NCBI GenBank assembly: GCA_030141605.1
Contig: JAQGDQ010000387.1
Coordinates: 1 to 64,000 of the forward strand
Length of the DNA: 64,000 nt
Reading direction: 5' to 3'
From: Tubiluchus corallicola
Lineage: Eukaryota; Priapulida; Priapulimorpha; Priapulimorphida; Tubiluchidae
Below the pieces are notes generated by a model. The model was given only the letters and a program-made list of their open reading frames with translations, was not told the DNA's origin and made no database searches. This document shows positions 24,037 through 35,900 of the stretch, one piece after another (the first letter of the stretch is position 1; each line of letters begins with the position of its first letter). The translations under genes were made by a program, and so were the position numbers.

Positions 24037-26612
24037 ATAACCAATTTCAATTTCTGGGGTTTCATCATTAAATTAACGCATCATATTACTCGACTACAAT
24101 GCATAACACTACTCAAGGGTGATTTTTTTTGCTTACTAATAACCTAAATTTTGCAGTTCAAGCTTGATGCAGTCACGGTAAGCACGTGACAACTGAAAAC
24201 AAACTGTGTGAGCGACAGAACTTTCTCTACCTGGGCTCAGACATGTGCGCATAGTCGCACGCCCACAACAGTCAATCACCGCGTTGCTGGGGCGCACTGT
24301 GCTGGGCTTTGAAGCAAACAGTATTACCCTGATATGCTCTGGTTCCGTAAAAGCATAAAGAAAGAACTAAAGAAAAAAGACTTATTGTACTGAATATTAT
24401 AGATAGTATTGAGCGACAATAGGGGGTGCTGCAGTTCCACAGTATCCATACACGAGCTGCCCCTGAAGTCTGACACAATGGTAACTACCGCCAACTGCAA
24501 TAACATCAGCCAGATGGGTACTTTTTGAAAGAAAAGCACCGAGTGACAAAATCAATGAAAACATTGTTGCAAGACAATTATCACGTGAGCTATTACCTGT
24601 TATTAAAAGCTCCATCAGGAAACTAACACATCATGGCAATAAATGTTTAACCACTGCACAATGGATGATTCTCTAACGAACCCGTTACTTCTTTCCAAGG
24701 CCTTTGTTAAATTGTTAAAAAAGCTTTCCCGCCTACAGAAATCGATGGGCAAAAAACATAGCTCTTACTCCTATATACCATAACCACGTTTCATAGAGAA
24801 GCAGGTAAGGAGCATAGTGTTACATGCCGGCGTTCCAAAAGCTAATTAAACGTAAGAAACGAATGGCGAATAAAATTTAACGAGGTCGCAGCAGCAGGTA
24901 TAACATAAGGTAAAGTGAAACCCTGTGATAAACAAATAGATCGTCTTACTAGCAATCTCGGCGAATTTAGAAGCACCAAGTCTCGCACTTTTCTATCTGC
25001 TCTTGAAAATAAAAACAAATTTCTTTATCCAACTATCCAGTAAACAACTCAAGTATCGAAATTATTTAATACTGTACAATATAATCAAAAATTATTAAAT
25101 TCACTCTATTTAAAGATTTAAGTTTCACTTATTGCCATCACTGCCTTTTCAACCAGAGGGATGTTGGTTCAAATACAGGCTCAGTCCCAACTTTTTACAC
25201 TTCTTTGTCATCAAACTTGATTTCAAAAAATCAATAAATCTAGATGTGTTCCATCAGTATATTACTACCTGCTTCATATAATTTTTTTCTTACTTCAGAC
25301 TTCACTTCTCTGCAGTTTTTCATAATTCTCTGTTAGAAAGTTTGGGCTGCTTAATTGTATTTTTAGTTCCTCAGCTGAACAGTAGGACAAAGAGGATCCT
25401 GCAAGAATTACTAACAACACGCTGTCAAAACCACGGCTTGCCGTTGCCGCTACAACAGTTTTCAACTTTTCCTTTGTCTGCCTTGAACTCTTTTCTTTTT
25501 CTTACCAAAACTAATCAATAATTTCATTAAATAACATGGCTTCTTTTAAAATAAAACCACAGTGGGTAGTGGCTTCATCAGCAGGGACTGATAATGAATT
25601 ATTTGTCAGTTAATCATCTTAACGATAGAAAGAAACAGTTTGATGCGTTAAATAATAAAAACAAGGTGTTTTCTGTAATTGTTTCGTTCAAATTTTCATC
25701 TAAATTGCGTTTTCAAGCCCCGGATTATTTTTTCGCAACCGTGAAAACGTCTGGCTTCAGTCAAACTAAGCAAACGTTTAGCAAAGCTAAAATTAGTCCA
25801 TAAACAGGCCTGTAGTATCATTTTGAGAAATCTGCTCAAAAAAACAGAAATGAAGCCGAGCATGACTACAAACCGACTTGAAATATGACAGGAGTACACG
25901 AACATAAACAATCCGACAAAAAAACCTCAAGTTGGCACCAGTAACTTAACAAAATTCGCCATTCTAAGGCAGACCAAAAATCTAAAAACCTAAACCTCAA
26001 CACAACAGGAATATTACACAAAATATCTTTGACCTGTGACCTGGTACAGCTAATGCCGAAATGCCTAGGCTGTGTTACTCTTCTGTTATAAAGTTAATCT
26101 TTGACTTTGGTACCAATATCCAAGCAATAGAAATCAACCTACTCATGACTGGTACACAAACTACTTGTGTGGTAATGAGGAAAAAAAGAATTTCTGAGTT
26201 CTGGAATGACAGAAAACAAAATGCCGAACATGGAGTTAATAGCATTTAACAAACTATCAGTTTTTAAGGTACAGAGAAAGATGCCAAAACCAAAGCTAAA
26301 AAGATACTACTGTCATCACTGTATGAGCAGCAAATCTTAATAATCAAAGCCAATTTTTCATAATTTCCCTGACATAAAGAACTTCCGTTCATTAAGCAGT
26401 AATAACATTTACTACACTATTGGTTCAGTGGCTCCCAAAGCTCACTTGGTGCTTATTACCAGACGTGTCTGTCTGCGTTTCATCGCTGTTCCTTTGAGGG
26501 CTACAATCTGATTTCAACCAAGTTGCACAGTAGGCGGGGTCTGACTCAAGTTGTGCAGCAAAATTTGTGTTGCCATGGTAAAGATGGATGCGTGCAACGT
26601 TCAACAAACTTC
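24037..26612. other. gene-free stretch
   Basis: A B-box-like GGTTCAAATAC at 25167 hints at a tRNA-derived SINE, but no A box is visible. No exon is supportable. Confidence 0.4.
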
Positions 26613-26613
26613 T

Positions 26614-27031
26614 AAAACTGCTACTTTTCTAGATTTAAAACAGCCACTTTTTTGGATTTAAAACTGCTATCTTTCTGGATTTAAATCTGCTACTTTTCAG
26701 GATTTAAAACTGCTACTTTTCAGGATTTAAAACTGCTACTTTTCTGGATTTAAATCTGCTACTTTTTTGGATTTAAAACTGCTATCTTTCTGGATTTAAA
26801 TCTGCTACTTTTTTGGATTTAAAACTGCTATCTTTCTGGATTTAAATCTGCTACTTTTTTGGATTTAAAACTGCTATCTTTCTGGATTTAAATCTGCTAC
26901 TTTTTTGGATTTAAAACTGCTATCTTTCTGGATTTAAATCTGCTATTTTTCTGGATTTATATCAGCGATTTTTCTGGATTTAAATCTGCTACTTTTCTGG
27001 ATTTAAATCTGCTACTTTTCAGGATTTAAAA
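26614..27031 (+). repeat. 24-bp minisatellite, ~17 copies
   Basis: The unit is CTGCTACTTTT(T/C)(T/A)GGATTTAAA followed by A or T and C. Two unit types, AAACTGCTATCTTTCTGG and AAATCTGCTACTTTTTTGG, alternate through the middle of the array, giving a 48-bp higher-order period. Confidence 0.93.
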
Positions 27032-27624
27032 CTGTTGAAGTACTGGAGACGAAACTCGGTACTCTGGTACGTCGGATAACTATCTAAAAGATGTCAGAGA
27101 CAAAGTTTGCCATTTTGTAATATGGCAGCCATTATGACATCATCAGATCTGCCCTAGTCACTGAACCACTAGTCTTCAACTTCATCAAAAGTGTTTTTAG
27201 AGCTCAAACACATCTCCCATTCTTTATAAGCAATGGTTAATTGAACTTTCTACTAAATTTTTAAATCAACTGTCTTAACTAAGGCCAAGGTTTCCCCTAT
27301 TGCTCGTTTTTCCTTGGAAGGCACCTGGAAAAAGTTCACGCCCAAGTTAATCAATTCTGTTCTAATATTCATAGAATAAACAAGATAGTTAAGCAGGACC
27401 ACTCTGCAACAATAAGCAATTTACACGCATGCTGACGCAAGCTGCCACCACGCGTGGCAGCAAACACTGCAATAATTACATTGCAGATTAAAATTTAAAA
27501 CAATCTATATTCATGTTTTTTGCAAGACACGCACTGGCCCGGCCAGTGGAAAGTATTAAATTATCAAACTTTAAGCACGTCGATACCAGCAGTTGAAAAA
27601 GACTATCTGTGGTTGCATCTTTGA

Positions 27625-27786
27625 AAGATTGATCAATCGAAGGCATTTGTGCAAACATCAAAATACATCAGCCTACAGGAGGCCATTAACTCATCAAAAG
27701 TTTCGGAAAATGCAAAAATTTTGTCAAAGCTAAACGATAAAATTCAGGCGATTGACAAAGATGTAGGTGCCGCTTACAATCCATAG
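27625..27786 (+). CDS. possible 3' exon or decayed coding fragment, unidentified
   Basis: A 53-codon plus-strand frame ends at a TAG. It reads as an amphipathic, helix-like sequence (SKYISLQEAINSSKVSENAK, then ILSKLNDKIQAIDKDVGAAY). The nearest acceptor-like AG is the GAAAG at about 27627. I recognise no family and see no partner exon or polyadenylation signal that would secure it, so it may be a chance frame or part of a decayed retrocopy. Confidence 0.25.
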   Translation, partial: KIDQSKAFVQTSKYISLQEAINSSKVSENAKILSKLNDKIQAIDKDVGAAYNP

Positions 27787-27929
27787 AAAAAATTTACAGG
27801 TGATACAGAGATGAAAATTGTGCATAAATGAAGCCTGTGCAATAAAATGTGCCGCCCATCATTATGTGCAATGTAACAGAAAGGGAAAGATATTTGTTAA
27901 ACCCCAATTTGTTAAAAATATTTGGAAGC

Positions 27930-28435
27930 ACAAAAAACACTCTTCATAAATAAAACTTCGTCTCGAATTCGCTTTGTATCACTTAACACTGTCTTATTGC
28001 AAACAGGGCTAGCATTAGCAGTAACGGTGAATAAAACTAGTAAATTCAAACTCTCGCGATGACAGTCAAGGCCAGCCACATTAATAGGAAGTTATAGGAA
28101 ACAAGTTTAGATAACATTGCATAAAGTTCGAAAAAACAATCCCAGCATTTGTAGAACGTTCTTCACTAAGAACGAATCACTTTATATTGTCAATAAGATT
28201 AGTAATGTGTTTTCTGGGTGAGTCAGTGGTGCATGCTGGGATGGCGACACAGTGCAGTTTTACCAAGTGTTTAACGGAACTTTAAATTAAGAATGTCCTT
28301 TTTCGATTGCATAAGTCTTTCAAGCAGGTAAGGGTATTGAAGAGTAACATAACTTTGCATGGAAAGTTCTTTGTACTGTACTTCAAACTTCCCTTTTCTT
28401 CCCCTTAAAATACAAACAATTTGTCAGATAATATA
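27930..28435 (+). repeat. dispersed repeat R1, copy B
   Basis: Same block order and direction as 1855-2400, including GTCTTATTGCAAACAGGGCT, GTTTAGATAACATTGCATAA, TATATTGTCAATAAGATTAG and GGTGAGTCAGTGGTGCATGC. It starts with ACTCTTCATAAATAAA, as does the copy at 51735. Confidence 0.75.
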
Positions 28436-28848
28436 AACTCACTCCCCCAATCATCACTGCCAGGCCAGATGGCTGATACCTCAATTAAACATGTTTCATT
28501 AAACAAAAAGTGGTGGAATTTAATAGTTGAAAGTAGATCATTTCAGAATTATGCATACAATGTAATGATTGCATCATTGGAATGTGAGTGAAGTTTTCGT
28601 TGACATTTTCTTCCCTTACTGCACAGATTTTTGGAATAAATCAAAATTATGTCGATCGGCATCGCAAAAACTAATGTAGAACTGAAACAGGACTAACAGT
28701 AATCCAACTGAATTCAGCTGATTACGGAATTATTTTGTTATTGGAATCATTCCGAATTAAGTCCCTACATTTCTGCTCAGTTTAGCTGATTAGTTGAGCG
28801 TAACAAGAAATTTGCTTGATAGTTATAAAATCAAGAAATATTCTTATG
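28436..28848. other. gene-free stretch
   Basis: AT-rich DNA between repeat R1 and the 45-bp array; nothing recognisable. Confidence 0.4.
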
Positions 28849-28849
28849 T

Positions 28850-29250
28850 TGTCATGAGCAAGCATACGATCAAGACATTTCCTATCTTCAATAGAAAGTG
28901 AAGCAAGCATACTTTCAAGATATTTTCAATCTACCAAGAGACAGTGGAGCAAGCATACATTCAAGATGTTTTAAATTTTCAAGAGAAAGTGCAGCAAGCA
29001 TACATTCAAGATATTTTCAATCTTCAAAAGAACATGCAGCAAGCATACATTCAAGATATTTTCAATCTTCAAGAGAAAAAAGAGCAAACATACATTCAAG
29101 ATATTTTCAATCTTCATGAAAAAGTGCAGCAAGCATACATTCAAGATATTTTCAATCTTCAAGAGAAAGTGCAGCAAGCATACATTCAATATATTTTCAA
29201 TTTTTAAGAGAAAGTGCAGCAAGCATACATTTGAGATACTTTCCATCTAG
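28850..29250 (+). repeat. 45-bp minisatellite, ~8 copies
   Basis: The unit is GCAGCAAGCATACATTCAAG followed by ATATTTTCAATCTTCAAGAGAAA and GT. As 45 is a multiple of three, frames stay open on both strands and give 15-residue repeats (QQAYIQDIFNLQEKV on the plus strand). The copies degrade towards both ends. I do not consider it a gene. Confidence 0.9.
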
Positions 29251-29374
29251 CAAGAGGGTAGTTCGAAAACGAGTTACTATTAAAGCCATACAGTTGTGTA
29301 CATAAAACGTATAAGATAAAACGCATTAGCAATAGGGAACACGCTCATAAATCTGAGTGGAATCCTATAAAATC

Positions 29375-29530
29375 AATACTAAATTAGAGCCTGAAATTTT
29401 TTACATCTCCACTAGGACTTGAACTCAAGGCCTTCTGCTTACCAAGCAACTATGCTAACTGAAACATCACAGAGACACACTCACTTTTAAGGCTTAGACG
29501 TGTACTCTATAAACTCAACGGGGAATCACA
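29375..29530 (-). mobile_element. tRNA-derived SINE-like sequence
   Basis: Read on the minus strand, an A-box-like TTAGCATAGTTGCTTGG is followed 20-odd bases later by a B-box-like GAGTTCAAGTCC. After the B box the sequence GATGTAAAAAATTTCAGGCT is echoed by a second half-copy at 29582-29630, which lacks the tRNA-like head. This fits a SINE with a neighbouring truncated copy. Confidence 0.5.
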
Positions 29531-29780
29531 GCCCACAATGTATCACGACACAGTACACGATTAATACATGCATGAAAGCAATACTAAGTTAGAAGGTGTG
29601 AAAAACTTTTGCACCTCCACTTTAACTTAAAGTATTGCTTAATGCTGTGACAAATGACAAACAGCTACAGCATACTCCCTGGATTTAGCAGCTGAGTAAT
29701 TTAGTATTTGAGTTTAGACAAGATTACACACAAATGCTACAATGTACACACAAACACGTCGCAGCTAAATAAACACAGAT

Positions 29781-29945
29781 CTAAGGATTTATCGAATGTG
29801 TCGTCGACGGTAACAGCCGATCAGTTTCGCTCATCGTGCCTGGTAATTTCATCGAGCTCTCTGCCGGTGCCGTCTCGTTCCCAAGAACTTCTTCCACGGC
29901 TTCTATTTGCCGACGCTGACGTTTGCTTTGGTTCAAGACGCCACC
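29781..29945 (-). CDS. MFSD1-like exon 13 (C-terminal tail)
   Basis: Residues 440-493 and the stop. The tail starts GGVLNQSKRQRRQ, paralleling GGNLNYSARQRE in vertebrate MFSD1, and has a basic cluster. It ends with a [DE]xxxLL dileucine motif (E479-TDR-LL484) nine residues before the stop. Acceptor GCTTTTAG|GGTGG; phase 0 in. Confidence 0.92.
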   Translation of the reverse strand, partial: GGVLNQSKRQRRQIEAVEEVLGNETAPAESSMKLPGTMSETDRLLPSTTHSINP

Positions 29946-32900
29946 CTAAAAGCCATGTCAATTTAGATTTATCGAATGTACTTCATAAATTTGCTACACT
30001 GCACATGTACTATACAGTGGTAATTATGTGGAAATGTATACAAATGGAACTATGACAAAATTCAAACGACCTATATTAGATAATACGTAGGGATAAGTCT
30101 AAAGTATACAGTCTTATGCAACTTAGAAAAACACTTCAAAATCTTTTTTATACAGATTGCCCGAGGCAAGGCCAATGGTCACTCATGGTGACAATGTGGG
30201 TAAGAAGCTGTGGCCATGAAGATGTGAATAAACGTCCAGAAAACGGAACTCTTGCGATTGACTTGCTAACGATAGAAAGTATCTGCTGACATTCTTCTTG
30301 AATCGAGCGAGATTGTACTATTTGGGGATACACTTTCTGGTACTAAATTCCTCATGTAAGAAGCCAGGAGGAAAAAAATGTTTATTCATAATTAACTATC
30401 TGTAAATAATACAGATTAAAGTAACTAGCTGTTTATTAACATGAGCATTACAGACTGTTGACTCGCAATGAGAAATCTATTTGTCTCACATTTTTAAACG
30501 ATTTCAACTACAGTAGGTACAGTTTATTAGATTCATGGTTAATGGATTCAATCGCTTGACTCAAAAACTCCTGGTACGGGCCGCTTCTATTCAAATGTAC
30601 ATAAAAACCGTCGGCAATTGACTCAAATAACTCTGCATAATTGACTCAATATTTTTCCTTCACGTACTTAAAATAAGGCTCTTGCGAAGGCAGGAAGTAG
30701 ATCCTTGGGAAAAACCTGCATACAGCAACAGATTTTCAAAGTTTTTATTTCATAAATCAATGAGAAGCAATGAAACAACTGAACTTGCTCAAATTTTTGT
30801 AATTTTTAGTGGTAACGATCAGATTTGTGTGATTTTTTTAATTTTCTTTTTTTATTGATTCACTTATATAAATTAGCATTCTTAAATAATTGCACATATA
30901 GGAACTTTGACATTACTTTGTTTCTAAAATTCATTTAAATCATTTGCAATGCATAATAAGGTGATTTGTGATGACTCACACTTCTACAGTAGTAATATGC
31001 TACACTCGTCAGCTAATCGGATCAGTCGGTTAACTGGATGAGAACACTTCCATCCCAAAGTGAATCTATTAAGCGGCACCTTCTGTAGTTGAATTTAATG
31101 GCTTTTCTAACGTTGAATCCATAAAAAAGGATAGTGCTAAGATGTCTAAATCTCATTGCTTATTGCTGTACATTGCAAGAACTTTTACGACATTACCAAT
31201 TAATGACCAATTAAGCAACAAGAAGTAATATGAAAACTGTCCTGCTTCCTTTAACATTCCTAGCCAGGTAGTGGACAGATCTCAATAATAACAACAGAAT
31301 GGCAAAAGTATATATATATATATATATAATATATAATCTTTTTTAGATAATAATAATATAGTAATAGATAAGCTATAAAGTTTTGGGCCACCACAAACAG
31401 CACTTACGTGTTTCTTGTCGTACAAATTTAGTAAACTCGTCGTTGTGACACATGCCACCGTATTTGCTAGTAGAAATATCATCACATATTTCCATCGTCT
31501 TAACGTCTCGTCTACTGGCAAACTGAAATGTGTGTGCAAAGAGAATAACTAACCACTAAAATATAATACTTTTACATCTAATGGAACTTCTGCAAGTTTT
31601 CAACTTAGCACTTTGTCAAGTCGAACCAAAACAACTCACTTTGGGCAGCAATTAAGAGGATCTTAACAACATCCATCATTGTTTGGTATGGTGCTACCAC
31701 GTAGGGAGATTGTTCTACTTTTGAATAACACGTAGGGAGATTGTTCTACTTTTGAATAACACGTAGGGAGATTGTTCTACTTTTGAATAATATGTAGGGA
31801 GATTGTTCTACTTTTGAATAACACGTAGGGAGATTGTTCTACTTTTGAATAATATGTAGGGAGATTGCTCTACTTTTGAATAATACGTATGGATATTGCT
31901 CTACTTTTGAATAACACGTAGGGAGATTGCTCTACTTTTGAATAATATGTAGGGAGATTGTTCTACTTTTGAATAATATGTAGGGAGATTGTTCTACTTT
32001 TGAATAATATGTAGGGAGATTGTTCTACTTTTGAATAACACGTAGGGAGATTGTTCTACTTTTGAATAAAACATAGGGAGATTGTTCTACTTTTGAATAA
32101 TATGTAGGGAGATTGTTCTACTTTTGAATAACACGTAGGGAGATTGCTCTACTTTTGAATAATATGTAGGGAGATTGTTCTACTTTCGAATAACACGTAG
32201 GGAGATTGCTCTACTTTTGAATAATATGTAGGGAGATTGTTCTACTTTTGAATAACACGTAGGGAGATTGCTCTACTTTTGAATAATATGTAAGGAGATT
32301 GTTCTACTTTTGAATAACACGTAGGGAGATTGCTCTACTTTTGAATAATATGTAAGGAGATTGCTCTACTTTTGAATAATACATAGGGAGATTGTTCTAC
32401 TTTTGAATAACACGTAGGGAGATTGTTCTACTTTTGAATAACACGTAGGGAGATTGTTCTACTTTTGAATAATATGTAGGGAGATTGTTCTACTTTTGAA
32501 TAACACATAGGGAGATTGTTCTACTTTTGAATAACACGTAGGGAGATTGTTCTACTTTTGAATAACACGTAGGGAGATTGTTCTACTTTTGAATAATATG
32601 TAAGGAGATTGCTCTACTTTTGAATAATACATAGGGAGATTGTTCTACTTTTGAATAACACGTAGGGAGATTGTTCTACTTTTGAATAATATGTAGGGAG
32701 ATTGTTCTACTTTTGAATAATACGTATGGATATTGCTCTACTTTTGAATAACACGTAGGGAGATTGCTCTACTTTTGAATAATATGTAGGGAGATTGTTC
32801 TACTTTTGAATAACACGTAGGGAGATTGCTCTACTTTTGAATAATATGTAGGGAGATTGTTCTACTTTCGAATAACACGTAGGGAGATTGCTCTACTTTT

Positions 32901-35900
32901 GAATAATATGTAGGGAGATTGTTCTACTTTTGAATAACACGTAGGGAGATTGTTCTACTTTTGAATAATATGTAGGGAGATTGCTCTACTTTTGAATAAT
33001 ACATAGGGAGATTGCTCTACTTTTGAATAACACGTAGGGAGATTGTTCTACTTTTGAATAATATGTAGGGAGATTGTTCTACTTTTGAATAACACGTAGG
33101 GAGATTGTTCTACTTTTGAATAATATGTAGGGAGATTGTTCTACTTTCGAATAACACGTAGGGAGATTGCTCTACTTTTGAATAATATGTAGGGAGATTG
33201 TTCTACTTTTGAATAACACGTAGGGAGATTGTTCTACTTTTGAAAAACAGGTAGGGAGATTGTTCTACTTGTGAATAACACGTAGGGAAATTGTTATACT
33301 TTTGAATAACACGTAGGGAGGTTGTTCTACTTTTGAATAAGTTGCTAAATCTGCTTGAAAAATGATACGAATTGAACAACAACCTATAACATGTTTGTAC
33401 GAAATCCGAATACGAAGACAGCGGAAACGTCATATAGGTATAAATTCTTCGAATGCTCCCCTTTGGTCATGGATACTGTTTCAATTAACGCTAAAACCAG
33501 GAGGGCTTTTTAATTCTTTCTATCCTGTTGCAGTTCACACTATCAATAGTAAATTTTGCAATATTCTTAGTATCACTGTCTATAGTTTGTTAGCACTTTA
33601 TTCAACAACCGAGTGAATTGATTTATGCTAATGTTTTTATTGCAGTATGTAAAACCACATAAATCTCATTATATGCCATTCACAGCGAAGCATAAACTTT
33701 ACAATAATGTAATGACAAATGAATTACTTATAATACATTAAAAATACGAATTTTCTGACATCCTTTTCAAGTACAATTACTGTTCATACGAGTGGAAGTA
33801 ATTTCCATATGAAATCAATTAGATAGATAAACAGTGGTAACTACATCGTAAAAAATTGTCTGGTTTCGAGTAAACACTTTTGAATATTTTTAAACAATTT
33901 TTTATAATTTACGGCACGTGTAATTTCCTCGGTGAGTACAAACTCGCAATAGCTTCAAGTAACACGTAAAGCAGAGTTCACACTTGAGTGTTTACTCTCA
34001 GAGAGAAAACTTGCATCAAGTGACATGTAAAGCAGAGTTCACACTTGAGTGTTTACTCTCAGAGAGAAAACTTGCATCAAGTAACACGTAAAGCAGAGTT
34101 CACACTTGAGTGTTTACTCTCAGAGAGAAAACTTGCATCAAGTAACACGTAAAGCAGTTCACACTTGAGTGTTTACTCTCAGAGAGAAAACTTGCATCAA
34201 GTAACATATAAAGCAGAGTTCACACTTGCATGTTAACTCTTAGAGAGAAAACTTTCACCAGAAAAATCGCTAGTCTCGACGAGCTGCTACAGTTTGCAAT
34301 GACAATGACAAAAGATTCTGCTCTAACATTAGCAAATGGTAGCAAAAGACGTGAGTGCTTACTTAGATATTTGTTAATTCATTTATTCTGAAAATTCGAT
34401 TCCCCCTTCCAGAAGCGTAAACAAAAATGCCTGATTTACTTATGTGTAACCAAGAAACAAGAAATCAAAGAATACATGCAGTGTTGGTGCCCATTGAAAT
34501 CAGGTGGCTTTCTGTGAAAATGTATGAAAGTTCTCAAGCAATGGCAAAACCTGAAAACACCAGAATACTAAAGTAATATTGCAGTATGCTACTAAAAGCT
34601 CATTCTATACTTACTCAGAATTCTTGCCCAAAATGGCTCCCACAATCATATTTGACAGGCCAATACCTATCATCTGTATGGAAGTGGTTAAACCCATGGC
34701 AGTACCTACAGTAGCTTGACTAACTACGAGAGGTATAGAGGGCCACATGCTTGCCTAGAAACAAAAATCGCCATTGTTACAGAAAACGAGCACAGAGATG
34801 TATCAACATAACTTGATACGCTTAATAATCTATACCTGTTAACGAGGAATAAGTTTTCGGCACATAAATACTCACTCGCTCATATCACTTTTAGGACTAC
34901 CCACATTATTGGCACCCCATATAATTAACTCATTAATAACTGGGGTCGAATTATTCGGGCTTTTGCGCTGCATTGCGAGTTTTTGTATAATATGGTTTGG
35001 AACGTTACTACCATGCATTTAGGACATGACACAGAGTCTGCTAGTAGTGTGTATTTAAAACCTATCTGACGGCACATGCCATCATAAGAAAACAAATGCA
35101 GAAATGTAAGAAGTGTATCTAAGATAGCTTGTAGAGTCCGTATATCGTTATAGGTAACGTAGGTAAGTTTTAAAGTCACGTGACAGAGTTTGTCTGATCA
35201 CCAAAGGCAAAATATCAAAATGTAAAAAAAGAACAAATTATGTGGTAGGAAAAACAGTGTTACGCAAATTAATACTATATTTCGTCACTATGATATCATA
35301 TATTTTTGAAGTTTTTTCTTTGAAGTTTTTATTATTATCACATTTAGTGCAATGCCATTCAATACATGGTGGCATCAAAACTGTTACTTCATAGTGTAGT
35401 AAATTATTATGTTTCATACACTATCATTATCATAAAAGAATAATTGTACTGCAGTGGGAGTCTAAGCAGAAGTCTAAGGTCATTTTGCACAAAATAATAA
35501 GTTATTCAAAGCATCTAACATGAAAATCTTGAGCTTATCATCATAACATGCAGCATCAATCCAATTTATGTGTATAAGTTAACTGCGCACAATTTCAGCC
35601 TTAACACTAACTACATTTCACTGTGCTTTTGCTCAGCATTTTTCAGTACATCACCATATTCTACTGCACTCTTTGTTCTGGAACACCAAGGCGAAGCTAG
35701 ATCTTATGGCACCTGGGGCAACATATGAGTTTGACGCGCCCTCGATAAAAAATGTTACGTAGCAACATCTTCGTGTATTGTGCACGAAGAGAGGTTTGTA
35801 AAAGTTTGCGGTGTTATGATACAGTTGCAATAAGTTGGGCCCACAATAAAAATTCTTCTGTTTCCCGTATAATCACCCGAGAAATATTTTTTATCGCACA

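Noticed and set aside
25141-25200. tRNA gene or SINE suggested by GGTTCAAATAC
   Set aside because: No A box, acceptor stem or anticodon arm could be folded around it.
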